From assembly GCA_964036195.1 (NCBI GenBank), contig OZ038450.1:8744701-8808700 (forward strand): a stretch of DNA of 64,000 nt, given 5' to 3'. Positions 34,151-57,971 of the stretch are shown in pieces. Origin of the DNA: Sphaerolaimus hirsutus. Taxonomy: Eukaryota > Nematoda > Chromadorea > Monhysterida > Sphaerolaimidae. The notes under the pieces were generated by a model. The model was not told the DNA's origin and did no database searches. It worked only from the letters and a program-made list of their open reading frames with translations. The number at the start of each line of letters is the position of its first letter. Position 1 is the stretch's first letter. A program made the position numbers and the translations under genes.

Positions 34151-37100
34151 TTTGCTATTTGGTGCCCAACTATCAATACATAATAGCTATATTTTATACC
34201 ATTGGAAAGCTGAAATTGTGAACTTTCATTATCCACTGCTGACCAGTAGGTTCAATGTCAAAAGTTTATACATAAGGTTTCAAAATGTACTGCATGAACT
34301 AATCTGGGTCAATCAAATCGCATGTGAGGCCAAAACTAAGGAGACGTAACAGCTATATTTTATACCGTTGCGAAGCTGAGAACCTCCTCTTTCAGAATCC
34401 ACAGCCTCCCCAGAGGCTCGCGTTAGCATTTTTATACCTAAGATTTCAAAACGTGCTGCGCACACTACTCTTGGGTGATCGCATCGCATGTGAGGCCGGA
34501 ACTGAGGAGACGTAACGGCTATATTTGATACCGTTGTGAAGCTGAGAACCTCCTCTTTCAGAATCCACAGCCTCTTCAGAGGCTCGCGTTAGTTTTTTTA
34601 TACCTAAGATTTCAAAACGTGCTGCGCACACTACTCTTGGGTGATCGCATCGCATGTGAGGCTGGAACTAAGGAGACGTAACGGCTATATTTGATACCGT
34701 TGTGAAGCTGAGAACCTCCTCTTTCAGAATCCACAGCCTCCCCAGAGGCTCGCGTTAGAATTTTTATACCTAAGATTTCAAAACGTGATGTGCACACTAA
34801 TCTAGGTTTGATTGTATCGCATGTGGGGCCGGAACCAGGAAAAACTAAATGCTGTGGTCTATACCATTGGAAAGCTTAGACAATTCTCTTTCAGAAACTG
34901 CCACTCTCCAGAAGGTTCACCGTCACGATTTTATACATAAGATTTGAAAACGTGGAATGCGCCCCAATCAAGGGTTGATTGTATTGCATGTGAGGCCGGA
35001 ACCAGGAAAAACTAAATGCTGTGATTCATACCATTGGAAAGCTGAGATAATTCTCTTTCAGATAGTACCACTCTCCAGAAGGTTCACCGTCACGATTTTA
35101 TACCTATGATTTCAAAACATACGGTTTGCAGAAATCCAGGGTCGATCGTATCGCATGTGAGGCCGGAACTAAGGAGACGTAACGGCTACCGTATATCCTC
35201 GAATAAGACCCCAGGGGCGTTATTATTTCGTCAGAGGTTTTGGAGGGGGGAGTTATTCGAGGGGGGGTACTATTCAAGGGGGGGGGGGTTATTTTTTCCT
35301 CAGAACTTCCAGGAAAACTTTCACTTTATTCATTGTTTGTATGCATTCCGTCAACACATCTAATGCAGAAAATGATCAGTTCAACAAGAAAAACTGGAAT
35401 AATTCACACACTAACCAGCAAAAAAGCATGTAGGTATGTATACGCTGCGTACACAAAATGTATCTGCTGTGCCGTCCCGTCCGTAGGCTACCATTCTTTT
35501 GTATTTCTCGTTTCACACACCAAACCCCATTTGCATTCGATGAATCAGCCCAGACATAGTTCTATTTTCCTGTTTGTCTTGTTTTCATTTTCGTGTGTTG
35601 CTCATCGATCGGTTTACCCAGAGGGGGGACTTATTCAAGAGGGGGAGTTATTCAAGGGGGGGGGGGGCGTTATTTTTTCCTCATCTGGCCAACAGGGGGG
35701 TGTTATTCAAGGGGGGGTAGTATTCAAGGGGGGGGGGGGGGGTCTTATTCAAGGATATACGGTATATTTGATACTGTTGTGAAGCTGAGAACCTCCTCTT
35801 TCAGAATCCACAGCCTCCTCAGAGGCTCGCGTTAGCATTTTTATATCTAAGATTTCAAAACGTGATGTGCGCCCTAGTATAGGGTTGATTGTATCGCATG
35901 TGGGGCCGAACCAGGAAAAACTAAATGCTGTAATCTATACCATTGGAAAGCTTACACAATTCTCTTTCAGAAACTGCCACTCTCCAGAAGGTTCACCGTC
36001 ACGATTTTATACATAAGATTTGAAAACGTGGAATGCTCCCCAATCAAGGGTTGATTGTATTGCATGTGAGGCTGGAACCAGGAAAAACTAAATGCTGTGA
36101 TTCATACCATTGGAAAGCTGAGATAATTCTCTTTCAGATAGTACCACTCTCCAGAAGGTTCACTGTCACAATTTTATACATAAGATTTGAAAACGTGGAA
36201 TGCACCCCAATCAAGGGTTGATTGTATTGCATGTGAGGCTGGAACCAGGAAAAACTAAATGCTGTGATTCATACCATTGGAAAGCTGAGATAATTCTCTT
36301 TCAGATAGTACCACTCTCCAGAAGGTTCACCATCACGATTTTATACCTAAGATTTCAAAACATGCGGTTTGCAGAAATCCAGGGTCAATCGTATCGCATG
36401 TGAGGCCGGAACTAAGGAGACGTAATGGCTATATTTGATACCGTTGTGAAGCTGAGAACCTCCTCTTTCAGAATCCACAGCCTCCTCAGAGGCTCGCGTT
36501 AGCATTTTTATATCTAAGATTTCAAAACGTGATGTGCGCCCTAATATAGGGTTGATTGTATCACATGTGGGGCCGGAACCATGAAAAACTAAATGCTGTG
36601 TTCTATACCATTGGAAAGCTTAGACAATTCTCTTTCAGAAACTGCCACTCTCCAGAAGGTTCACCGTCACGATTTTATACATAAGATTTGAAAACGTGGA
36701 ATGCTCCCCAATCAAGGGTTGATTGTATTGCATGTGAGGCTGGAACCAGGAAAAACTAAATGCTGTGATTCATACCATTGGAAAGCTGAGATAATTCTCT
36801 TTCAGATAGTACCACTCTCCAGAAGGTTAACCGTCACGATTTTATACCTAAGATTTCAAAACATGCGGTTTGCAGAAATCCAGGGTCGATCGTATCGCAT
36901 TTGAGGCCGGAACTAAGAAGACGTAACGGCTATATTTGATACCGTTGCGAAGCTGAGAACATCCTCTTTCAGAATCCACAGCCTCCCCAGAGGCTCGCAT
37001 TAGGATTTTTATACCTAAGATTTCAAAACATGCGGTTTGCAGAAATCCAGGGTTGATCGTATCACATGTGAGGCCGGAAGTAAGGAGACATAATGGCTAT

Positions 37101-40100
37101 ATTTGATACAGTTGCGAAGCTGAGATCATCCTCTATCAGAATCCACAGCCTCCCCAGAGGCTCGCGTTATGATTTTTATACCTAAGATTTCAAAACGTGC
37201 TGTGCACCCTAATCTAGGTTTGATTGTATCGCATGTGGGGCCGGAACCAGGAAAAACTAAATGCTGTGGTCTATACCATTGGAAAGCTTAGAAAATTCTC
37301 TTTCAGAATCTACCACTCTCCAGAAGGTTCACCGTCACGATTTTATACATAATATTTGAAAACGTGGAATGAGCCCCAATCAAGGGTTGATTGTATTGCA
37401 TGTGAGGCCGGAACCAGGAAAAACTAAATGCTGTGATTCATACCATTGGAAAGCTGAGATAATTCTCTTTCAGATAGTACCACTCTTCAGAAGGTTCACC
37501 GTCACGATTTTATACCTAAGATTTCAAAACATGCGGTTTGCAGAAATCCAGGGTTGATCGTATCACATGTGAGGCCGGAAGTAAGGAGACGTAATGGCTA
37601 TATTTGATACCGTTGCGAAGCTGAGATCATCCTCTACCAGAATCCACAGCTTCCCCAGAGGCTCGCATTAGGATTTTTATACCTAAGATTTCAAAACGTG
37701 CTGTGCGCCCTAATCTAGGTTTGATTGTATCGCATGTGGGGCCAGAACCAGGAAAAACTAAATGCTGTGGTCTATACCATTGGAAAGCTTAGAAAATTCT
37801 CTTTCAGAATCTACCACTTTCCAGAAGGTTCACCGTCACGATTTTATACATAATATTTGAAAACGTGGAATGAGCCCCAATCAAGGGTTGATTGTATTGC
37901 ATGTGAGGCCGGAACCAGGAAAAACTAAATGCTGTGATTCATACCATTGGAAAGCTGAGATAATTCTCTTTCAGATAGTACCACTCTCCAGAAGGTTCAC
38001 CGTCACGATTTTATACCTAAGATTTCAAAACATGCGGTTTGCAGAAATCCAGGGTCAATCGTATCACATGTGAGGCCGGAACTAAGGAGACGTAACGGCT
38101 ATATTTGATACTGTTGCGAAGCTGAGAACCTCCTCTTTCAGAATCCACAGCCTCCCCAGAGGCTCGCGTTAGCTTTTTTATACCTAAGATTTCAAAACGT
38201 GCTGCGCACACTACTCTTGGGTGATTGCATTGCATGTGAGGCCGGAACTAAGGAGACGTCACGGCTATATTTGATACCGTTGCGAAGCTGAGAACCTCCT
38301 CTTTCAGAATCCACAGCCTCCCCAGAGGCTCGCGTTAGCTTTTTTATACCTAAGATTTCAAAACGTGCTGCGCACACTACTCTTGGGTGATCGCATCGCA
38401 TGTGAGGCCTGAACTAAGGAGACCTAACAACTATATTTGATACCGTTGCGAAGCTGAGAACATCCTCTTTCAGAATTCACAGCCTCCCCAGAAGCTCACG
38501 TTAGGATTTTTATACCTAAGATTTCAAAACATGCTTTGTGCAGAAATCGAGGGTCGATTGTATCACATGTGAGGCCAAAACTAAAGAGACGTAACGGCTA
38601 TATATGATACCGTTGTGAAGCTGAGAACCTCCTCTTTCAGAATCCACAGCCTCCTCAGAGGCTCGCGTTAGCATTTTTATACCTAAGATTTCAAAACGTG
38701 ATGTGCACCCTAATCTAGGGTTGATTGTATCGCATGTGGGGCCAGAACCAGGAAAGACTAAATGCTGTGGTCTATACCATTGGAAAGCTTAGAAAATTTT
38801 CTTTCAGAAACTGCCACTCTCCAGAAGGTTCACCGTCACGATTTTATACATAAGATTTGAAAACGTGGAATGTGCCCCAATCAAGGGTTGATTGTATTGC
38901 ATGTGAGGCCGGAACCAAGAAAAACTAAATGCTGTGATTCATACCATTGGAAAGCTGAGATAATTCTCTTTCAGATAGTACCACTCTCCAGAAGGTTCAC
39001 CGTCACGATTTTATACCTAAGATTTCAAAACATGTGGTTTGCAGAAATCGAGGGTCGATCGTATCACATGTGAGGCCGGAACTAAGGAGACGTAACGGCT
39101 ATATTTGATACCGTTGCGAAGCTGAGAACATCCTCTTTCAGAATTCACAGCCTCCCCGGAAGCTCGCGTTAGGATTTTTATACCTAAGATTTCAAAACAT
39201 GCTTTGTGCAGAAATCGAGGGTCGATTGTATCACATGTGAGGCCAAAACTAAGGAGACGTAACGGCTATATTTGATACCGTTGTGAAGCTGAGAACCTCC
39301 TCTTTCAGAATCCACAGTCTCCCCAGAGGCTCGCGTTAGCATTTTTATACCTAAGATTTCAAAACGTGATGTGCGCCCTAATCTAGGGTTGATTGTATCA
39401 CATGTGGGGCCGGAACCAGGAAAAACTAAATGCTGTGGTCTATACCATTGGAAAGCTTAGAAAATTCTCTTTCAGAAACTGCCACTCTCCAGAAGGTTCA
39501 CCATCACGATTTTATACATAAGATTTGAAAACGTGGAATGCGCCCCAATCAAGGGTTGATTGTATTGCATGTGGGGCTGGAACCAGGAAAAACTAAATGC
39601 TGTGATTCATACCATTGGAAAGCTGAGATAATTCTCTTTCAGATAGTACCACTCTCCAGAAGGTTCACTGTCACGATTTTATACCTAAGATTTCAAAACG
39701 TGCTGCGCACACTACTCTTGGGTGATCGCATCGCATGTGAGGCCGGAACTAAGGAGACGTAACGGCTATATTTGATACCGTTGCGAAGCTGAGAACATCC
39801 TCTTTCAGAATTCACAGCCTCCCCAGAAGCTCGCGTTAGGACTTTTATACCTAAGATTTCAAAACATGCTTTGTGCAGAAATTGAGGGTCGATTGTATCA
39901 CATGTGAGGCCAAAACTAAGGAGACGTAACGGCTATATTTGATACCGTTGTGAAGCTGAGAACCTCCTCTTTCAGAATCCACAGCCTCCTCAGAGGCTCG
40001 CATTAGCATTTTTATACCTAAGATTTCAAAACGTGATGTGCGCCCTAATCTAGGGTTGATTGTATCGCATGTGGGGCCGGAACCAGGAAAAACTAAATGC

Positions 40101-41555
40101 TGTGGTCTATACCATTGGAAAGCTTAGAAAATTCTCTTTCAGAAACTGCCACTCTCCAGAAGGTTCACCGTCACAATTTTATACATAAGATTTGAAAATG
40201 TGGAATGTGCCCCAATCAAGGGTTGATTGTATTGCATGTGAGGCCGGAACCAGGAAAAACTAAATGCTGTGATTCATACCATTGGAAAGCTGAGATAATT
40301 CTCTTTCAGATAGTACCACTCTCCAGAAGGTTCACCGTCACGATTTTATACCTAAGATTTCAAAACATGCGGTTTGCAGAAATCCAGGGTCGATCGTATC
40401 GCATTTGAGCCCGGAACTAAGAAGACGTAACGGCTATATTTGATACCGTTGCGAAGCTGAGAACATCCTCTTTCAGAATCCACAGCCTCCCCAGAGGCTC
40501 GCGTTAGGATTTTTATACCTAAGATTTCAAAACATGGGGTTTGCAGAAATCCAGGGTTGATCGTATCACATGTGAGGCCGGAAGTAAGGAGACGTAATGG
40601 CTATATTTGATACCGTTGCGAAGCTGAGATCATCCTCTATCAGAATCCACAGCCTCCCCAGAGGCTCGCGTTAGAATTTTTATACCTAAGATTTCAAAAC
40701 GTGATGTGCACACTAATCTAGGTTTGATTGTATCGCATGTGGGGCCGGAACCAGGAAAAACTAAATGCTGTGGTCTATACCATTGGAAAGCTTAGACAAT
40801 TCTCTTTCAGAAACTGCCACTCTCCAGAAGGTTCACCGTCACGATTTTATACATAAGATTTGAAAACGTGGAATGCGCCCCAATCAAGGGTTGATTGTAT
40901 TGCATGTGAGGCCGGAACCAGGAAAAACTAAATGCTGTGATTCATACCATTGGAAAGCTGAGATAATTCTCTTTCAGATAGTACCACTCTCCAGAAGGTT
41001 CACCGTCACGATTTTATACCTAAGATTTCAAAACATGCGGTTTGCAGAAATCCAGGGTCGATCGTATTGCATTTGAGGCCGGAACTAAGAAGACGTAACG
41101 GCTATATTTGATAACATTGAGAAGCTGAGAACATCCTCTTTCAGAATCCACAGTCTCCCCAGAGGCTCGCGTTAGGATTTTTATACCTAAGATTTCAAAA
41201 CATGCTTTGTGCAGAAATCGAGGGTCGATTGTATCACATGTGAGGCCAAAATTAAGGAGACGTAACGGCTATATTTGATACCGTTGTGAAGCTGAGAACC
41301 TCCTCTTTCAGAATCCACAGCCTCCCCAGAGGCTCGCGTTAGGATTATTATACCTAAGAGTTCAAAACGTGCTGCGCACACTACTCTTGAGTGATTGCAT
41401 CACATGTGAGGTTGGAACCAGGAAAAACTAAATGCTGTGGTCTATACCATTGGAAAGCTGAGAAAATTCTCTTTCAGAATCTACAACTCTCAAGAAGGTT
41501 CACCATCACGATTTTATACCTAAGATTTCAAAACGTGCTGCATGCACTATAGCCA
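34151..41555 (+). repeat. Satellite block III: 167-bp monomers with higher-order repeats
   Basis: About 40 monomers of 166-167 bp fall into distinguishable types: one with 'gaatgcgccccaatcaagggttg', one with 'catgcggtttgcagaaatccagg', one with 'cgtgctgcgcacactactcttggg' and one with 'cgtgatgtgcgccctaatctagg'. The same type recurs at 36033, 36200, 36701, 37369, 37870, 38870, 39538, 40205 and 40873; these spacings are 1, 3, 4, 3, 6, 4, 4 and 4 monomers. A four-monomer, ~668-bp unit therefore dominates the right part. Such organisation is known from centromeric satellites. No coding function is implied by the repeated short frames. Confidence 0.9.
35189..35762. mobile_element. TA-flanked G-rich element inserted in satellite
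   Basis: Ends CCGTATATCCTCGAATAAGACC and GGTCTTATTCAAGGATATACGG lie between TA (35187-35188) and TA (35763-35764). Neighbouring monomers read 'ggctatatttgatacc' at this point, so the uninterrupted site is known and the TA duplication is direct. Contains runs of up to about 14 G. Confidence 0.9.
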
Positions 41556-41688
41556 ACTGACCCTCGATTAGGGAGCACAGCATGTTTTGAAATCTTAGGT
41601 ATAAAAATGCTAACACGAGCCTCTGGGGAGGCTGTGGATTCTGAAAGAGGATGTTCTCAGCTTCGCAACGGTATACAATATAGCCGTT
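41556..41688 (-). repeat. Satellite block IV, inverted, running into the gap
   Basis: At about 41555 the array flips again: tgttttgaaatcttaggtataaaaatgc... ggctgtggattctgaaagagga... cgcaacggtata is the complement of the preceding monomers. It ends at the N run. Confidence 0.85.
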
Positions 41689-41888
41689 NNNNNNNNNNNN
41701 NNNNNNNNNNNNNNNNNNNNNNNNNNNNNNNNNNNNNNNNNNNNNNNNNNNNNNNNNNNNNNNNNNNNNNNNNNNNNNNNNNNNNNNNNNNNNNNNNNNN
41801 NNNNNNNNNNNNNNNNNNNNNNNNNNNNNNNNNNNNNNNNNNNNNNNNNNNNNNNNNNNNNNNNNNNNNNNNNNNNNNNNNNNNNNNN
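41689..41888. other. Assembly gap, exactly 200 N
   Basis: Two hundred N between inverted satellite and unique DNA leading into DDX46. Confidence 0.95.
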
Positions 41889-42130
41889 ATGCATTCTAAC
41901 GTATGCGGAAATACGACAATCTAGCGAACAATGCATTTGAATGCAAAAATTATGGGTAACTCTCAGTGCGTATAATTTTACCCCAGTGCGTCTTCCTATA
42001 TCTATCTTCCATATGGATGTGATCGCGCAGCAATCAATAAATAAATTTGGTGCATCCCCAGTGCATTTCAAGTGCCACCTGTGTGTTTTATTGCCACACA
42101 AATTTTTTTGGCAATGTTCCAATTTTTCAG

Positions 42131-52810
<10,680 letters not shown>

Positions 52811-52829
52811 TATTGTTATTTATTGGGCC

Positions 52830-52945
52830 CACAGACACTAGTTGACATCGACACCAAATGTCAACTGGTTCCCATCCCAACTCGACGAACGACGTTCAAA
52901 TGCAAGCTTGGAATTGGGATCGGAACCAGTTGATTTCTGGGGCCA
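52830..52945. mobile_element. CACTAGTTGACA-type MITE downstream of DDX46
   Basis: Left ggcccacagacactagttgacat and right accagttgatttctggggcc are inverted; internal ccaactggttcccatccca and ttgggatcggaaccagttg pair. It lies just after the DDX46 stop and may fall within the 3' UTR. Confidence 0.6.
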
Positions 52946-53330
52946 ATATCCCCGCTTAGCGTTCCAAAAATTTTCGGGGATTTTTCCAATACATGATTAT
53001 CTTTATTTGCGCCACGTTTATTTCCGGAGAGATTCAGTTATATTTATTAAATGAAAGGGAATTTATATTTTCTCTACGTCTTTCAGAGATTTTTTTGTTA
53101 AAAAACATCCATTTTGGAACGCTATCTCCGGTGTAGCTCGCAAATTTGTGGTAAATTGTTTACCACTGTCGTGTAAATTTGCGCTTGCGTGGTGTGGTGT
53201 TCTGACAATTCGTCATGCATCAGTTAATGAAATCTGGCGCAACAGTGATGCGATTTATTTACAAGACAACCGCGAAATTTCTACAATAATAGCACACAGC
53301 GGCCACTGTCGACCAAATTAAAAAGCCCTA

Positions 53331-53570
53331 CTGTATTTCCTCGAAAGGCCCCCAGGGGGTTTATCTTTTCAGAGTGGAAATTTTTGAGGCGAGCATTTTT
53401 TTCGCTAGAAATTTTTTCGCTAGAAATCCCAGTACTACACTGTCACAAACCACAGCTACCGTCATTTACGTTCTCTATACAGTAAGTATGGAGGTGGGGG
53501 TATTTCGAGGGGGGTTTATAAATTCACTGTCCATTTTGAAGGGGGGGGGGGGTATTTCGAGGAAATACGG
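53331..53570. mobile_element. TA-flanked G-rich element
   Basis: Ends CTGTATTTCCTCGAAAGGCCCCC and GGTATTTCGAGGAAATACGG, TA on both sides, with a run of twelve G. Confidence 0.75.
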
Positions 53571-53845
53571 TATATTATATTACAGTAATGACACAATTGG
53601 GAACTGAACAAATTAAATTTGGGATCAAACGACGCATGAAACAACAAATGATACAAAAGACCGCTGACTATATTGTTCACACATAACACAGCAAACCGTG
53701 GTACGAGTAGTACAAAATTCGATCGTACTCTTTCAATATTGATAATCCCTTAACTTTACGTCCACTGGTTGTCTACAATAAATGTTTGATTTCATCTTGA
53801 AAATAAAAAATAAAAAAACTGGACAAATGGAAAAATATCGATTTG

Positions 53846-54749
53846 AAAATGTACATGGTCGGGCTGAAAAGTCCCCGGGCAGTGCTCGCCATTCACGATA
53901 GGGGTAAGCTACGGTTATAAAATTTTAACACGTTATTATATCAGGTGTTTTGAGTTTTCACCCAAAATTTTACCCCTCTAGCTCTACCCACTGCGGAACT
54001 GTGGGGGTTACAATTTCGGTCATTTTGTACTGATGTACAAATGGTGCTCTAGCTCAACGCTGCTTTAAGTTGTGATCATGAAACTTTGGCTAGTCTAAGC
54101 CACCAGTGTTGGCAATGTGCTGATAGTATTCAACACTTTCATCAACATCATCGCTATTAAGGTAAAATTAATATGGAAACGTGGGAACTGTGATGGATGT
54201 TTTTGGTGATCATCTGAGATCATGTTGTATTGCAGTGATTTTAATGTTGTTTTGAAATGTGCAGTAAATTATTATGTCAATTAAATTTCATTTGTGTTTT
54301 ACTAATCTGTAGTGAACACATTACCTGTGTTCAACAGCAGTGTGCATGAAAAACGCCTACTGTATTCACCTGTATTGACCAACCGTCGAGGCAGAATGAT
54401 GAATTTGGTAGTGAGAGTAGTGACAGTAATGGCAATATGGACTAGGCTTATGATATCATAGCTAATGTTGGTTAGTGCTGGCACATTGCCAACACTGGTG
54501 GCTTACACTAGCCAAAGTTTCATGATCACAACTTAAAGCAGCGTTGAGCTAGAGCACCATTTGTACATCAGTACAAAATGACCGAAATTGTAACCCCCAC
54601 AGTTCCGCAGTGGGTGGAGCTAGAGGGGTGAAATTTTGGGTGAAAACTCAAAACACCTGATTTATTAACGTGTAAAATTTTATAACCGTAGCTTACCCCT
54701 AGCGCGAATGGCGAGCACTGCCCGGGGACTTTTCAGCCCGACCATGTAC
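53846..54749. mobile_element. Foldback element, TIR CATGGTCGGGCTG, TA-flanked
   Basis: Arms of about 280 bp: tacatggtcgggctgaaaag ... caccagtgttggcaatgtgc, and the reverse complement from gcacattgccaacactggtg to cttttcagcccgaccatgta. The outermost TA on each side may be the target duplication. The spacer (about 54130-54480) is unique. Confidence 0.8.
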
Positions 54750-54919
54750 ATGATTATTGCCTGTCAAATTGTATCGCAGCTACACACATGTACACTAGTT
54801 TGTGTAGATAAATCCCATGTAAATATGTCCAAATATGTCCTGTTTGGTCTCATTTATTACCAATTTTGGGTATGTTTTGGCATGTTCTTTACTACGATCC
54901 TTCATGAAATTTTCTGACG

Positions 54920-55290
54920 AAAAAATAACCCCCCTTGAATAAGCCCCCTCGAATTAACCCCCATCAAAATTTGCAGGCGAAATAATAAACCCTCATGGGG
55001 GTATCTCGAGGTAATACGGTAATATTATGTCCCAACCATACGTCCTAGGTAGTGATGGAATGGCGCCATGGCGCTGGCGCCTTTTAATGGCGTCAAAGGG
55101 CGCCAGCGCCATGGCGCCATTGGCGCTTGGCACCCTTTTCTGTGCCGCCATCTGGCGTCCGGCGCCATTATTTCGAATGGCGCCATGGCGCTCTTGGCGC
55201 TTGGCGCCATTTTCGCTGGCGCCAATTTGGCGCCCGGCGCCATTGTTTTGGATGGTGCCGGAAATGGCGCCAAGAAGCAGCGATAAACGG
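54920..55290. repeat. G/C-run TA-type remnant and GGCGCC block
   Basis: 54920-55019 holds a right-end remnant of a TA-type element (ggggtatctcgaggtaatacggta). 55045-55285 is a dense GGCGCC / gccatggcgc repeat that starts from TAGTGATGGAATGGCGCC at 55051. No coding content. Confidence 0.6.
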
Positions 55291-57970
55291 TTATAATTTT
55301 CCATATTAAACTGCCTTTTCTGCTGAATGATATCATTTAGGTGATATCTAGCACATTCACCTTTGTAATTTTTTTGCCAGCGTTGATTTATACCAGATAT
55401 AATGAAAATCTTCAAAAAAGACCCACAATTGGAAAAATGTCAATAAAAAATAGTTTTTTCAAGCCCTTACATCATTCATTACCTATTCACAACACACTGT
55501 ATTTCTTAGAAATACCCTTGGAGGATTATTTTTTCATCAGCTCGCTCAGATATGGGGGTATTTTGAGGGGGTTTATGGGAGGAAACCTGGTAGTTGCATT
55601 AGGAAGTTACAGGACTTATCCTTATGTAGTCAGACCCCACGGAAATGATTCTTTTGTCAGACTTTTTTGAGGGGGAACTACGCAAGGAGACTAATTACTC
55701 AAGCAGATACAGTATGTCTATAGATGTTCATGCATCTCTGTTATGGTTGAATTTTTCTGCATCTGGCTGTCTAAGTATGTTACAAGCAACGAATAGATAC
55801 CTAATATAATTTCACGGAATAATAGACCCCTCTCGAATAAGCCACTTTGAATTAACCTCTCTAAATTTGCTGACAATATAATTGTCATGAATCCGTGTAT
55901 TCAGCTGTTTTTTGACTACACGATTCACGAGGTTTTTTACCGCACTTTTCCCTCTATTCCCACTTCACCGACCGCTTGCCGCTGCAGTGCACTGCACTGG
56001 GCCCGGAGGTCCAGGTTATAAATGCGTGTTGTAAATTTTAAGGAAACATGTCTGAAGACGGTAGGTTTTTCAGAACGTGCGATGAACCACTCGGTGGCTC
56101 ACGCTGTTCCGTTTCCCGCAGCACGCACAGCACTTACACTCAGCATAAGCAGCGCGGCAATTAGAGCAGTTGTTAATTAGCTAACTAAGGGAAAGCAGTT
56201 AGTACTTAGTGCTGATACAAAAGGGGGTCCAAGTTGGGTTGAGAAGAGAGTTTATTTTTAGGGCGATGGAAGAACAGTAGCGGCAGAGTAGAAGCAAAAT
56301 CAGCTTACGTCGCATCGACGAAGTTGGGGAAAAAACAATTTCAGCTACTTATAAGGCAATCAAGGCTACCATAATCGACTTGAATAAAAAGCTAAAAAAA
56401 AGACATAAAAACGGCAAGGTTACAAAATCACTTTCAAATCACATAAGCTCTGATGTAAGCACTTAGTAAAATCGTACGTGACACAGCTGCTTATGGAAAA
56501 TGTACTAATTAATATCAGCTAACGACGGTAATTAAAAGCTTCATGCGACATGGGGCTTAATCTATAATTTACAAGTTTACTTGGTGCGACAATTACTCAC
56601 TTCCATAATTACCTACAAATCCCTACTTAATCTAAGACGACTTGAAACAGATAACAATGCAGTGCAACGCATAGTTACAAAAATAGAATGAACAAAGCAT
56701 GTGCAAAGGCAGTTACGGCATCATAATCTAACACAGCAATTTAAACTAACAGATAATTAGACAGCTAATACAAGCTTACAACTAATGTTAATTAATTAAG
56801 ATACAAAACGATTAATTAAGCTCGTGGGAATGAAAAACATTGGCGTGAAACGATATGTACAACAATTTCTACATGTCACATGGAAACGTTGTTTGGGGGT
56901 TTTGTATTCATAAGTTACGGTAGCTAGAAAATGCTCGCGGGCGCGAAATGCTTATCACCTCCAACCCCGCGACCCACTATTGTGACTATCCAGTCAGCTA
57001 GCGCCCATGAGAAAGGTTTCAGCCCGATGGCCACACCCTTCCGAGCGCAAGGAGACATTTATGCTAGGGCGGCGGAAAAGTATTTTTTTGGACTGCGACT
57101 TGTCACTTGGGGCGTTATCAGAAGCTGTTCCTACCACCCACCGATACTAGATGACGCACGACAATCTAGTCAACATGGGGAGGAACGCGGAACAGTGTTT
57201 TTGTATTTTTTGAGTGAAATTCATTGTTCCTGGCTTCCGGTCGCCACCTACCTATCAGCCGTCAGTCTCCGCCTCTGCCCAAAGATAAGTAAAGGGTAGA
57301 ATGTGCTTTAGACCGCCCAGAGAGTCACAACAGTGTGCCGGCGAGCCCAAAGGCGGCCACACGCCGCGCCGCGGCACTTCAAAGTGAAAAATGTGAAATT
57401 CCCCTCTCACCTTATGCCATGTGGAATGCAGTTACACCTAAGCTAGACATAACCTAGCCAACTTGACTTAAATAGATTTGGCGCACAAAATTAGTAATTA
57501 AAATTGGGGGTAAGGGAACGAATTTGTGCAGAGCACTACAACCACTAGAAAACATGGCGAACTCGGTCAGCCCATGTAGCGGCGTTGATCTTGCGATGCA
57601 GTGCTCTGACGGGGTACTGCGCAGCCCACTGCAGGGCTGTGCATGCCATGCAGTCCCCGTTGCCGTCGAAAAGCCGTCGCAATGTCTGAGAAAGTTTGCC
57701 CAAATTTAGTTTACAAAATACATAGTAGTTTACGTTCCGTGAATTATTATTGCATTTGTTTGTCTAAAATTTTGTGGGGTGGTGTTTTTCCCATCGTAAA
57801 AAACGCTCTTACATAATAAACCCCCTGGGGATATTTCCAGGAAATGCGGTATATAATACTAATGTTCAGATGAGTTTGCGGCTTGAGTCACCGTCAGAAA
57901 AATGGTGTAGCACGTGCACGTTGCTCGTCTGTAAACGCCCCCGAGATGATATACAGGCAGAAATAAAGAA
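55291..57970. other. No supported gene in 2.7 kb
   Basis: A weak TA-type remnant occurs at 55490-55710. 56046 has ATGTCTGAAGACG followed by GTAGGT, which could be a tiny start exon, without a partner. 56930-57710 is less AT-rich and has open frames up to 122 codons without recognisable domains. The missing first exon of the amidase gene downstream should lie somewhere here but no signal-peptide exon was identified. Confidence 0.4.
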
Positions 57971-57971
57971 T

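Noticed and set aside
36033..41076. Series of similar 62-67 codon frames on the + strand
   Set aside because: They recur at multiples of 167 bp and track the satellite; there is no start context, splice sites or domain.
56046..56059. ATGTCTGAAGACG followed by a GTAGGT donor
   Set aside because: A five-codon exon cannot be supported alone, and it is not a signal peptide as the downstream amidase would need.
56931..57299. 122-codon frame
   Set aside because: No recognisable domain, no codon bias like the real exons, no splice partners.
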